8,039 nt of DNA from Anaerolineae bacterium. Lineage in GTDB: Bacteria; Chloroflexota; Anaerolineae; Aggregatilineales; Phototrophicaceae. The stretch spans positions 1 to 8,039 of the forward strand of contig JANQRM010000674.1 in the NCBI GenBank assembly GCA_028284565.1, read 5' to 3'. Numbering within the stretch: position 1 is the stretch's first letter; the number at the start of each line of letters is the position of its first letter. Position numbers and translations under genes: made by a program. The notes beneath the pieces are model-generated. The model was not told the DNA's origin. It saw only the letters and a program-made list of their open reading frames with translations, and ran no database searches. Shown in pieces: positions 1 to 6,042 of this stretch.

Positions 1-454
1 CGAAGACTTCTTGCATGTAGGTCGCCACGCCGTAACTCGCGCGCTCTGCTGACCAGCCGTCAGTGTGTTGCCACCAGATATACCCACTGGCTTCGGTGCG
101 GGATGTTGGGACGACTTCGATGACTGTACCCACAGATAATTGCTTGCTGAGTCGAGTTCCCCCCGGAGTCTGGCGAATACTCAGAGGTCCATCTGTTACT
201 TTGAATTTGCGAGGTGCGTTGGCATCTTGGTCGCTGATGTCCCGCATAAAGACGGATGTACCATCTTGTTTACGCTCGGCAGACCAGCCTTTGTCATGTT
301 GATACCAGACATAATCCCCAGCTAAGGTCATGGAGTCGGCTTGGACGGTGATGCGGTCTCCGGTTTGTAGTCGGACGGATAAGCGTGTTCCATTGGGTAA
401 GGCACGCACACTCAAGGGTCCATCAATCACCTGAAAAGTCTTCGTTTCTGCCAT
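1..454 (-). CDS. Tandem SH3-like repeat protein (N-terminal part, runs off the left edge)
   Basis: The minus strand is open from an ATG at 454 to base 1 (151 codons, no stop), so the C-terminus lies outside the window. The protein is two copies of one repeat with a period of about 77 residues. Repeat 1 starts at F7 and repeat 2 at F84. Each opens with F-x-V-x-DGPLS-(V/I)-R, then (N/G)GTRLS, a G-(D/T)-x-I turn, (Y/V/I)-W-(Y/W)-QH, and ends with GWSAER. The LS-x-R start and GW-x-A end resemble bacterial SH3 (SH3b) domains, which usually bind peptidoglycan or protein ligands. No signal peptide is visible (it begins MAETKT), so it may be cytoplasmic or exported by another route. A weak AAGGG lies about 11 nt before the start. 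It follows the propeller/SH3b gene on the same strand after 109 bp. The reading frame and repeats are clear; the function is inferred and the total repeat number is unknown. Confidence 0.82.
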   Translation of the reverse strand, partial: MAETKTFQVIDGPLSVRALPNGTRLSVRLQTGDRITVQADSMTLAGDYVWYQHDKGWSAERKQDGTSVFMRDISDQDANAPRKFKVTDGPLSIRQTPGGTRLSKQLSVGTVIEVVPTSRTEASGYIWWQHTDGWSAERASYGVATYMQEVF

Positions 455-507
455 GTCCCATTTTCCCTTGTTTGATATTCATTCAATTTTCTGTAGTTGT
501 AACATGC

Positions 508-535
508 GTAAGGGCGTACAGCTGTACGCCCTTAC
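508..535. repeat. Perfect 28-bp palindrome in the intergenic gap
   Basis: Each arm is 14 nt (GTAAGGGCGTACAG and its exact reverse complement) with no spacer. It sits between the end of the propeller/SH3b gene (564) and the start of the SH3-repeat gene (454), both on the minus strand. Transcribed, it would fold into a long GC-rich hairpin. No run of T follows on either strand, so it is not a textbook intrinsic terminator. Its form resembles the dispersed palindromic repeats found between genes in many bacterial genomes. The palindrome is read directly from the sequence; its role as a repeat family member, a terminator or an mRNA 3'-end stabiliser is inferred. Confidence 0.75.
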
Positions 536-563
536 AATTAAACATTATTGTGATCTGTGTTGC

Positions 564-2084
564 CTAATTCGTTGGCAGTAAGGTCTTCACATTATCTGCC
601 GCTTCGACTGCCCAGCCAGTTAATCCGTCCGAAAATTGGATGTGCCACCATGTAAAGCCATCGACATCCACTGGACCTTCCAAGATGGTCACTTGTGTGC
701 CATCTGCCGCTTGTCTGACACGCTCAAAACTTAAGCCGGGACCGGAACGAATATTCAAGGGGTCGCCTTCTGTCGTGTTGATTATCGCCAAGCCACCAAT
801 GGTCAATTGCGCGCCTGTTTGGACAAAGGGTGTTGCGGTTGGTAATTCCCCCGGTGTCACATTGGCAGACCCACTAATAATAGGGGGTGCAACTTGGCTC
901 CATGGTTGGGCGATAAAGGGTACGGCATTGCCTTCGTTGGATTGTACCCAAACGACGCGCGGATTCATGCCAGATGGTGAATTCCAGACCAAGCGTCCAA
1001 AACCGAGACGGGTGGTATCACGGGTATCGACTTCAACCACTGCATATTGATCGTCTAATGAGGGGACGACGTAAAATAACCCATCATTCGTGCCATGTAC
1101 CTCGCGCACATTGGGATCAATCGGAATTTCACCAATTTCTGTGCCATCACGCTGTAACAGCACCCAACGACTCGACCCTTCGCCGAAGCCTTGTGATAAG
1201 TCATCTACAAGACTGACAATCAAACGCCCGCCTTCAACAAATTCGGGACTGAGATAGGATTCTGTGGCACTGGCAACGAAAGGAAAACGATAGCCTTGTT
1301 CGGGCAAGACGACTTGCAGGGTATTCAGATGATAACCAAAGGGAACGGAATCGACCAAATTGGGCAAACGATCATCCAATGCCGACATAATGTATTCATT
1401 GGCTGGTGCGTAGTAATCGGTTGATAACGTCGGGAAGTTGCCACTCACACGGACGGTATTATCCACCAGATTCCATGTATAGCTGTCTTGGGTGACAATG
1501 CCTTCGGAAGCCACCGGAACCATAGAAAAGGTGACTTCGCTATTTCGATAATCGACAATAGTTGGCAACATATTTTCATTAATCCCCAACCCCGTCACAT
1601 AAGGGGAATTAAAGCTGAGTTGTGCGGTGACGGTGTTGCCCTCGATATTGAAGACTGCCATCTGCCAGCCCCCACCTAGGGTGGCATGAGAAAAGACCAG
1701 CACGTTATCAAATTCATTGAAAATCGTTGAGCCAGAGCCAAAATCAATTGTGGTACTAAACACTTGCCCCGGACTGTGGGCGGCAATCATCGAATCGGTA
1801 TTGGTATCATAAATAAGCAATTGGGAGACCATCATATCGGGGTTGGTCACGGTATAGGCAATGCGTGTGCCATCATGAGCTACCGCAACATTGAAGGGAT
1901 ATTGTGTATGCCCTTGCACTGTCGGCAAGATAAAATCTTCGAGGACGTTGCCATCGTTGTCGATTTGTATCATGCGTCCAGTTTCGCCCCCATAGAGCCA
2001 CGCGCGCCATCGCGGTGTTTGTGCTTGAAGAGGCATTGTCAAAGCCAGAATGAGAAGCAATAAACCCAAGTATCGTCGTATCAT
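564..2084 (-). CDS. Secreted beta-propeller-like protein with C-terminal SH3b domain
   Basis: The product has 506 residues. Residues 1-21 form a Sec signal peptide: basic MIRRY, a leucine-rich core, then PLQA|Q as a likely signal peptidase I site. There is no lipobox cysteine and no later membrane helix, so it should be released or wall-associated. Residues ~23-395 carry repeated beta-strand units such as HDGTRIAY and LLIYDTNTD, like TolB/WD40-type propeller blades; I cannot assign exact blades. Residues ~400-425 are a Thr/Pro/Ser-rich linker. Residues ~430-500 are an SH3b domain with the hallmark LNIRSGPG near 443 and a closing GWAVE. The start is supported by AAGGA 7 nt upstream and a TATAAT box. 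It is probably an extracellular binding protein of unknown ligand. The domain layout is solid; the propeller is inferred from sequence pattern alone. Confidence 0.88.
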   Translation of the reverse strand: MIRRYLGLLLLILALTMPLQAQTPRWRAWLYGGETGRMIQIDNDGNVLEDFILPTVQGHTQYPFNVAVAHDGTRIAYTVTNPDMMVSQLLIYDTNTDSMIAAHSPGQVFSTTIDFGSGSTIFNEFDNVLVFSHATLGGGWQMAVFNIEGNTVTAQLSFNSPYVTGLGINENMLPTIVDYRNSEVTFSMVPVASEGIVTQDSYTWNLVDNTVRVSGNFPTLSTDYYAPANEYIMSALDDRLPNLVDSVPFGYHLNTLQVVLPEQGYRFPFVASATESYLSPEFVEGGRLIVSLVDDLSQGFGEGSSRWVLLQRDGTEIGEIPIDPNVREVHGTNDGLFYVVPSLDDQYAVVEVDTRDTTRLGFGRLVWNSPSGMNPRVVWVQSNEGNAVPFIAQPWSQVAPPIISGSANVTPGELPTATPFVQTGAQLTIGGLAIINTTEGDPLNIRSGPGLSFERVRQAADGTQVTILEGPVDVDGFTWWHIQFSDGLTGWAVEAADNVKTLLPTN

Positions 2085-2122
2085 CTGATTATCCTTCTAT
2101 ACGTCATTTTCACCATAGCTCT

Positions 2123-2151
2123 ATTATAGGCAGTTTAACCCGAAGCGGAAA
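2123..2151 (-). promoter_or_regulatory. Sigma-70-type promoter and SD of the propeller/SH3b gene
   Basis: Read on the minus strand, a perfect TATAAT lies at 2128-2123, about 39 nt before the ATG at 2084. Seventeen bases further upstream the -35 position reads TTTCCG (2151-2146), a poor match to TTGACA, so this may be a promoter that depends mostly on its -10 box or on an activator. Between the promoter and the gene, AGAAGGAT (2098-2091) provides a good Shine-Dalgarno site 7 nt from the start codon. The -10 box is clear; the start of transcription is inferred. Confidence 0.55.
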
Positions 2152-2241
2152 ACCGACTTGAATCAATCTTGTAACAATAGACAAAGGAAACTCAAGGCAC
2201 AATTGATGCTTTTGAGATTACAATATTGGTATCTGTATTGT

Positions 2242-2246
2242 GGGAG
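2242..2246 (+). promoter_or_regulatory. Shine-Dalgarno site deciding the TTG start of the histidine kinase
   Basis: GGGAG ends 7 nt before a TTG at 2254. A TGA at 2251-2253 is in the same frame and directly abuts the TTG, so the gene cannot start further upstream. No in-frame ATG follows for many codons, and the residues between include the conserved-looking LTDPYER segment. This makes TTG the best start. I found no convincing -35/-10 pair for this gene in 2085-2241. Confidence 0.55.
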
Positions 2247-2253
2247 TGTGTGA

Positions 2254-4050
2254 TTGTCCGACCAACCGCAACAGGACGAGCGACAGACTCTTGGCTTTAG
2301 CGTGTTCTCTAAACTTTGGCTAAGGTCATTTTGGCATTCCATATTCAATTTAATTGAACCTTCGGATGGTTTGACAGACCCTTATGAACGGCATATCGTT
2401 CGCCTATATCATTCACTGTTAATTCTATTTGCCCCTCTTGCCCTTGTATTGTCGTTGCTTCATAGTTATTTAGATGGTCAAGTTGATGGTGGGTGGGATA
2501 CCGAGTCACTCATTGTTGGTAGTCTGGGTATCTTGACCATTGTTGGACTCTATTGGTTTAGTCGCTCTGGGTATCATCGCTCGGCTTTCCGTGTCACGCT
2601 GGTTCTAGGATCAGCCTTAATCATTGGCATTGCCTCCATCTCATCTCCTCCACACCAAGAGATACTATTTTTACTCATACTTCCCTTGTTAAGCAGTGTC
2701 ATCCTAACGTTACGCGACACCATCATCGTTAGTGCGATTATGACATTCATCATCCTTTTTTGGTTGCGGTTTGTTTTGCAAGTTCAAGATGCAGATATTA
2801 TCACTGATTTTGGTACGATATTTGTAATTTTAACCGCGTTTATTGTCTTCACGAGTTATCAGCGTAATCGCCTTGAAGAAGAACGGCGCGCGGTAATTAC
2901 ACAAAATGAAACGCAACTACGAATGCTGATGAATCAGTTACCGGTTACGATTTGGACAACAGACAACAACCTTGTGGTTCAGTCGATGTCTGGAACGAAC
3001 ATTACCTCACGTCCAGCGACCCTCATTCAACAGTCTTTACCTGAAATAATCAGACAACGCCAAGCGGAAAATACCGGCATTGTGAAGGCACATCAGCGCG
3101 CACTCCAAGGTGAATCGGTTAGTTACGAGGTCGAATGGCAAGAGAGAACCTTGCAAACCTATATCGAGCCTCTACGCGATTTATCCAACACCGTTATTGG
3201 AACGATTGGTGTAGCAACGGATATTAGCCAGCGCAAACGAAACGAACAAAACAGACTGACTGTCGCTACGCAAAAAGAGCGTATCAACGTTCTGCAAAAC
3301 TTTATTGAAGTGGCATCGCATGATTTCAAAACACCGATTTCAACCATTATCACCTCGCTGTATGTTGCCCGACGCAAACTTGAACAGAATGAAGATATTA
3401 TCCCGTATTTAGAGCGTATCGAGATTCAGACTCAGCGTATTTTGGATGTCCTCGATAGTATGCTTACCATGAATCAGCTCGATACCCATCAACTGCGCCC
3501 ACTTAAACCCACGAATTTATCTGTCCTGCTCGCTGATATCTATCAGGCTTATGCACCGAAAATCCAAGCGAAATCCTTAGAGTTTAGACGAGACATCGTA
3601 CCCGATATTTTGATTTATATGGATGCAAAATCAATGGACTTGGCAATTAGTCAAGTCTTGGATAATGCCTTGCGTTTCACCGACGACGGCTTTATTCGCC
3701 TGTCACTGGTACCTGACAACTCAAATGCCCGTATTGAAATCGAAGATTCGGGTATCGGCATGACCATCCGCCAAAAAAAACGTATCTTTGAACGATTTTA
3801 TCGAGGCGAAGAGGCACGCCCGCAAGATGGCGGTACAACAGGCTTAGGGTTATCTGTCGCGCGGAAAATTATTACGGATCATGGTGGCACAATTGATGTG
3901 GATAGCGAAACAGGTGTTGGCACAACCTTCACGATTCAATTGCATCGGATACAGCAAGAAAAATCCTCTCCCTCTACGGCAGAAACACTTGAGTCAGATC
4001 AAACGCGGGTCCATCCACACAACCCCGATTCAAGCCTTGCTCGGTCTTAA
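2254..4050 (+). CDS. Membrane-bound PAS sensor histidine kinase
   Basis: The product has 598 residues. It is a two-component sensor that should autophosphorylate on histidine and pass the phosphate to a response regulator. After a short cytoplasmic N-terminus with LTDPYER (40-46) come six predicted membrane helices (about 52-72, 85-103, 113-130, 137-153, 155-176, 185-202) with only short loops, so the signal is likely sensed in or near the membrane. A charged coiled-coil-like stretch (~203-225) leads to a PAS domain (~217-323, ending GVATDISQRK). The HisKA domain has H356 in ASHDFKTP. The ATPase domain has the N box N471 (LDNAL), G1 DSGIGM (498-503), F box IFERFYRG and G2 GLGL (530-533), so all catalytic motifs are intact. 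The kinase fold ends near residue 570; the last ~28 residues are a polar tail, largely in the region overlapping the convergent gene. No response regulator is adjacent, so it is an orphan kinase within this window. The start is TTG. Confidence 0.93.
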   Translation: MSDQPQQDERQTLGFSVFSKLWLRSFWHSIFNLIEPSDGLTDPYERHIVRLYHSLLILFAPLALVLSLLHSYLDGQVDGGWDTESLIVGSLGILTIVGLYWFSRSGYHRSAFRVTLVLGSALIIGIASISSPPHQEILFLLILPLLSSVILTLRDTIIVSAIMTFIILFWLRFVLQVQDADIITDFGTIFVILTAFIVFTSYQRNRLEEERRAVITQNETQLRMLMNQLPVTIWTTDNNLVVQSMSGTNITSRPATLIQQSLPEIIRQRQAENTGIVKAHQRALQGESVSYEVEWQERTLQTYIEPLRDLSNTVIGTIGVATDISQRKRNEQNRLTVATQKERINVLQNFIEVASHDFKTPISTIITSLYVARRKLEQNEDIIPYLERIEIQTQRILDVLDSMLTMNQLDTHQLRPLKPTNLSVLLADIYQAYAPKIQAKSLEFRRDIVPDILIYMDAKSMDLAISQVLDNALRFTDDGFIRLSLVPDNSNARIEIEDSGIGMTIRQKKRIFERFYRGEEARPQDGGTTGLGLSVARKIITDHGGTIDVDSETGVGTTFTIQLHRIQQEKSSPSTAETLESDQTRVHPHNPDSSLARS

Positions 4051-4780
4051 CGGTACAAGCATAACAAGCCCCAACTCCACAGGGCAACATGGACTGAAAT
4101 ACACCGAAGATGAAATTTTTGGGGATGTCATTGCGCCGTTCTCGCACAATCCCCATGACCTCGCTGAATTGTGTCAGTTCATCACCCTGCCCTACGAGTA
4201 CAAAGGCTTGGTCTGCCCAACCCAATGTCATGACCTGATCCTCCCAAACGTGTTGATCATCTGCCCTGACCACTTCAACTTCTGGCGCGAGATGTTGCGT
4301 GTCATAGTCGCGGGCTGTCCCAAGTAACACGAGCGTCACACTGACATTGTTTTTGAAAAGTGCCGGAAGCATCATCATCAACGGTGTCGGGACTGCGTTG
4401 TATACCATGAGCAGGATATTGCGGAGTGAGCGTCGAAAGCGGAAGGGATTACCCACAGGACCAAGCAGGCTAAACAATTGTCCCGGTTGATATTCGATAC
4501 TTGTTGGACGCTCAATGACTATGGTACGCCCTGTAATGGACACTGCCCACCATTGTTCCCGTAAGTAGGGGTCCCAATGCTCGATTTCATAATCTTGTTC
4601 GACCTTGCGCGCCAAAAGACATTGCCCCGCTTTCATCTGTAAGAGTGAGTCATCAACTGCCAGTTCAAGGTGTTGGGTTTGGCGATTGACTCGTTTGATT
4701 CGTTCAATGTAACCGCGGGTTTCTTTCATAGATGATGACGTAATTTCTGATGATTCAGTATCGGCTGTATTGTAGCTCAT
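3974..4780 (-). CDS. PyrK-like [2Fe-2S] electron-transfer protein with degenerate nucleotide-binding motifs
   Basis: The product has 268 residues, close to the usual PyrK length (the electron-transfer subunit of class 1B dihydroorotate dehydrogenase). The C-terminus is the clearest match: C234-x4-C239-x2-C242 (CGVGACYAC) and C254 in GCVDGPAF, the four ligands of the PyrK [2Fe-2S] cluster. Upstream, YQPGQ (98-101) and LGPVGNPF (106-113) match the ferredoxin-reductase-like barrel. Two expected motifs are missing. After DPYLR (70-74), where PyrK has an R-P-x-S type flavin motif, the sequence is EQWWAVS. At ~122-132, where NAD(P)H-binding proteins have GGGxG, it reads LLMVYNAVPTP. It may therefore transfer electrons without NADH, or be a diverged paralogue. 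No pyrD is visible here. The start at 4780 has only a weak SD; M18 (4729) is an alternative. The 3' end overlaps the histidine kinase by 77 bp. Confidence 0.85.
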   Translation of the reverse strand: MSYNTADTESSEITSSSMKETRGYIERIKRVNRQTQHLELAVDDSLLQMKAGQCLLARKVEQDYEIEHWDPYLREQWWAVSITGRTIVIERPTSIEYQPGQLFSLLGPVGNPFRFRRSLRNILLMVYNAVPTPLMMMLPALFKNNVSVTLVLLGTARDYDTQHLAPEVEVVRADDQHVWEDQVMTLGWADQAFVLVGQGDELTQFSEVMGIVRERRNDIPKNFIFGVFQSMLPCGVGACYACTVKTEQGLNRGCVDGPAFDLTQVFLP

Positions 4781-4795
4781 CTTCTACAGCGCACC

Positions 4796-4809
4796 AAACC
4801 TTAAGGTTT
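4796..4809. promoter_or_regulatory. 14-bp perfect palindrome, possible operator between divergent genes
   Basis: AAACCTTAAGGTTT is its own reverse complement. It lies in the 72-bp gap between the divergent PyrK-like gene (start 4780) and SET gene (start 4853), 16 nt before the PyrK-like start codon, and it overlaps the candidate -10 box of that gene. A dimeric repressor site would fit this position. Length and symmetry are read directly; the regulatory role is a guess. Confidence 0.35.
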
Positions 4810-4836
4810 CTAACGAGCTTATCATGCTACAGTCAA
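4807..4836 (-). promoter_or_regulatory. Candidate promoter of the PyrK-like gene
   Basis: On the minus strand TTGACT (4836-4831) is a 5/6 match to the -35 consensus. It is followed after 18 nt by TAGAAA (4812-4807), a 4/6 match to the -10 consensus. The start codon is 26 nt downstream of the -10 box. The 14-bp palindrome covers the end of the -10 box and the likely start of transcription. Confidence 0.35.
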
Positions 4837-4838
4837 TC

Positions 4839-4846
4839 GAGGAGGA
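4839..4846 (+). promoter_or_regulatory. Strong Shine-Dalgarno site of the SET-domain gene
   Basis: GAGGAGGA ends 6 nt before the ATG at 4853 and is the strongest ribosome binding site in the window, so the start is secure. Upstream, TATCAT (4820-4825) could serve as a -10 box with a short leader, but no -35 hexamer is recognisable at the usual spacing. Confidence 0.7.
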
Positions 4847-4852
4847 ACAATA

Positions 4853-5353
4853 ATGCGTAAGAAATTTGTCTTGAATTCGGTTTACATCACGGATACTCGT
4901 TTTGGTAAAGGTGTTTTCGCATCGAAAGCGTTCAAACAAGGTGAACGAGTCATTGAAACACTCGGCGAAATCGTATCCGAACAGAATATTTACACGATAC
5001 AAGTGGATTGGGATTTGCACATCGAACCCACGCTACCTGCCAAGTACCTCAATCACTCCTGTGACCCGAACTTAGGTGTGAAAATCAATGCCGATGGCTT
5101 GCCCGATTATTATGCCATACGGGATATTCACCCCAAAGAACATCTCACGTTTGATTATGCCATGACGGAATACACCCTCGCAGAACACGACCTTCCAGAA
5201 TCGGAGTGGATTGTGTGTGAATGTGGCGCAGACAATTGTCGTGGGCACTTAGGCAGTTATCACGATTTGCCCGCAGATATTCAAGCGAAATATGCGGGGT
5301 ATATTGCCAGCTATCTCTTGACGGACCCTGCACTGAGCGAAGAAGCAAGTTAA
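4853..5353 (+). CDS. SET-domain protein (predicted lysine methyltransferase)
   Basis: The product has 166 residues, a compact SET domain with little else. SET enzymes transfer a methyl group from S-adenosylmethionine to protein lysines. Visible motifs, in order, are RFGKGVFA (16-23), the cofactor/pseudoknot motif LNHSCDPN (66-73), LTFDY (98-102) with the expected catalytic tyrosine Y102, and a post-SET C-x-C-x4-C (C122, C124, C129, followed by RGHLG). These three cysteines with C70 fit the zinc site of post-SET proteins. All core residues are present, so it is probably active. No DNA-binding or targeting domain is fused and the substrate is unknown. The segment between the two SET halves is very short. 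It starts after a strong GAGGAGG site. Its TAA stop shares the bases TTAA with the stop of the convergent methyltransferase gene. Confidence 0.92.
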   Translation: MRKKFVLNSVYITDTRFGKGVFASKAFKQGERVIETLGEIVSEQNIYTIQVDWDLHIEPTLPAKYLNHSCDPNLGVKINADGLPDYYAIRDIHPKEHLTFDYAMTEYTLAEHDLPESEWIVCECGADNCRGHLGSYHDLPADIQAKYAGYIASYLLTDPALSEEAS

Positions 5354-6042
5354 GCCTGTCGTTGATATAGAATGCGCAGGTGTTGCACATCGCGTTGGTC
5401 ATCGCCTAGATGTCGGATTTTATCCTTCTCAATAAGTTGCTCAACACGGACTTCCGTCAAGTCTTCCTTCAGAAACCAATCCATTTCTTGCTTGGACATT
5501 GCCCAAGGGGGTCCTTGAACCGATTCATCGTGTTCCCGCGCGAAGCATATTGCCAATAAGTGTCCGTTGGGTGCAACTAACGTTGCGATTTGCCTGATGG
5601 CATCTTCTCGAAGGCTTGGGGGCATGGATTGAATGGTGAAGATTTCTAGGACAAAATCAAAGGCGTGTTCCCATTCAGTTGGCAAGTTGAATAAGTCGGC
5701 AACTTGATACTCGACAGGTGTTTCTGGGAAGCGTTCTTTGCACCACTGAATCGCACTTGGTGAAATATCGAAGGCGGTGACATCAAAGCCCAGCTCAGCA
5801 AGTTTCTCGGCATCATCGCCCAAGCCACAGCCGACGACCGTTCCGCGTTTGCCCTCTCCGTTTAGCTTATTCTGACTCAACCATTGGAGAAAAAAACGAT
5901 TCGGTTTCTCATTCGCCCACGGAACAATCTGGCTGTTTCCATCCGCGTTGGCATACAGCGTCTCGAACCAGCCTGTGAAATCTTCATTTTGAATTTGCTC
6001 ATACACTTTGCGTCGGATGTCATCTGGGTTCATCGTTATCAC
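5350..6042 (-). CDS. Class I SAM-dependent methyltransferase, TPMT-like
   Basis: The product has 230 residues with a Rossmann-type methyltransferase fold. Motif I is VVGCGLGDD (69-77), the acidic end of strand 2 is D92 in TAFDIS, and the post-II motif is VADLF (114-118) with D116. Before the fold, W25 and the YANADG...VPW segment (30-42), followed by a proline and WL, recall thiopurine S-methyltransferase-like proteins, which modify small molecules. The substrate cannot be read from the sequence. It is the last gene of the peptidase/oxidoreductase/methyltransferase run. Its GTG start at 6042 overlaps the TGA of the GMC gene by 4 nt, which suggests translational coupling; an ATG at 6033 is an alternative. 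Its stop overlaps the SET gene stop by 4 bp, with no terminator between them. Confidence 0.9.
   Translation of the reverse strand: MITMNPDDIRRKVYEQIQNEDFTGWFETLYANADGNSQIVPWANEKPNRFFLQWLSQNKLNGEGKRGTVVGCGLGDDAEKLAELGFDVTAFDISPSAIQWCKERFPETPVEYQVADLFNLPTEWEHAFDFVLEIFTIQSMPPSLREDAIRQIATLVAPNGHLLAICFAREHDESVQGPPWAMSKQEMDWFLKEDLTEVRVEQLIEKDKIRHLGDDQRDVQHLRILYQRQA

Noticed and set aside
508..535. Calling the 28-bp palindrome an intrinsic terminator
   Set aside because: No T-run follows the hairpin on either strand, so it is listed as a repeat instead.
640..1050. Plus-strand open frame of 136 codons
   Set aside because: It is the antisense shadow of the propeller/SH3b gene, whose SH3b motif and linker lie in this stretch.
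2220..2241. Short inverted repeat (ACAATA/TATTGT) just before the kinase Shine-Dalgarno site
   Set aside because: Six AT-rich pairs around a ten-base loop would form only a weak hairpin and are easily expected by chance, so I do not call a regulator.
3881..4327. Plus-strand open frame of 148 codons spanning the end of the kinase and the PyrK-like gene
   Set aside because: It is out of frame with the kinase and antisense to the PyrK-like gene, both of which have clear family motifs. Its own translation shows no domain or composition typical of a real protein.
5145..5402. Minus-strand open frame of 85 codons opposite the SET gene
   Set aside because: It lies opposite the SET and post-SET motifs and is explained as a shadow frame.
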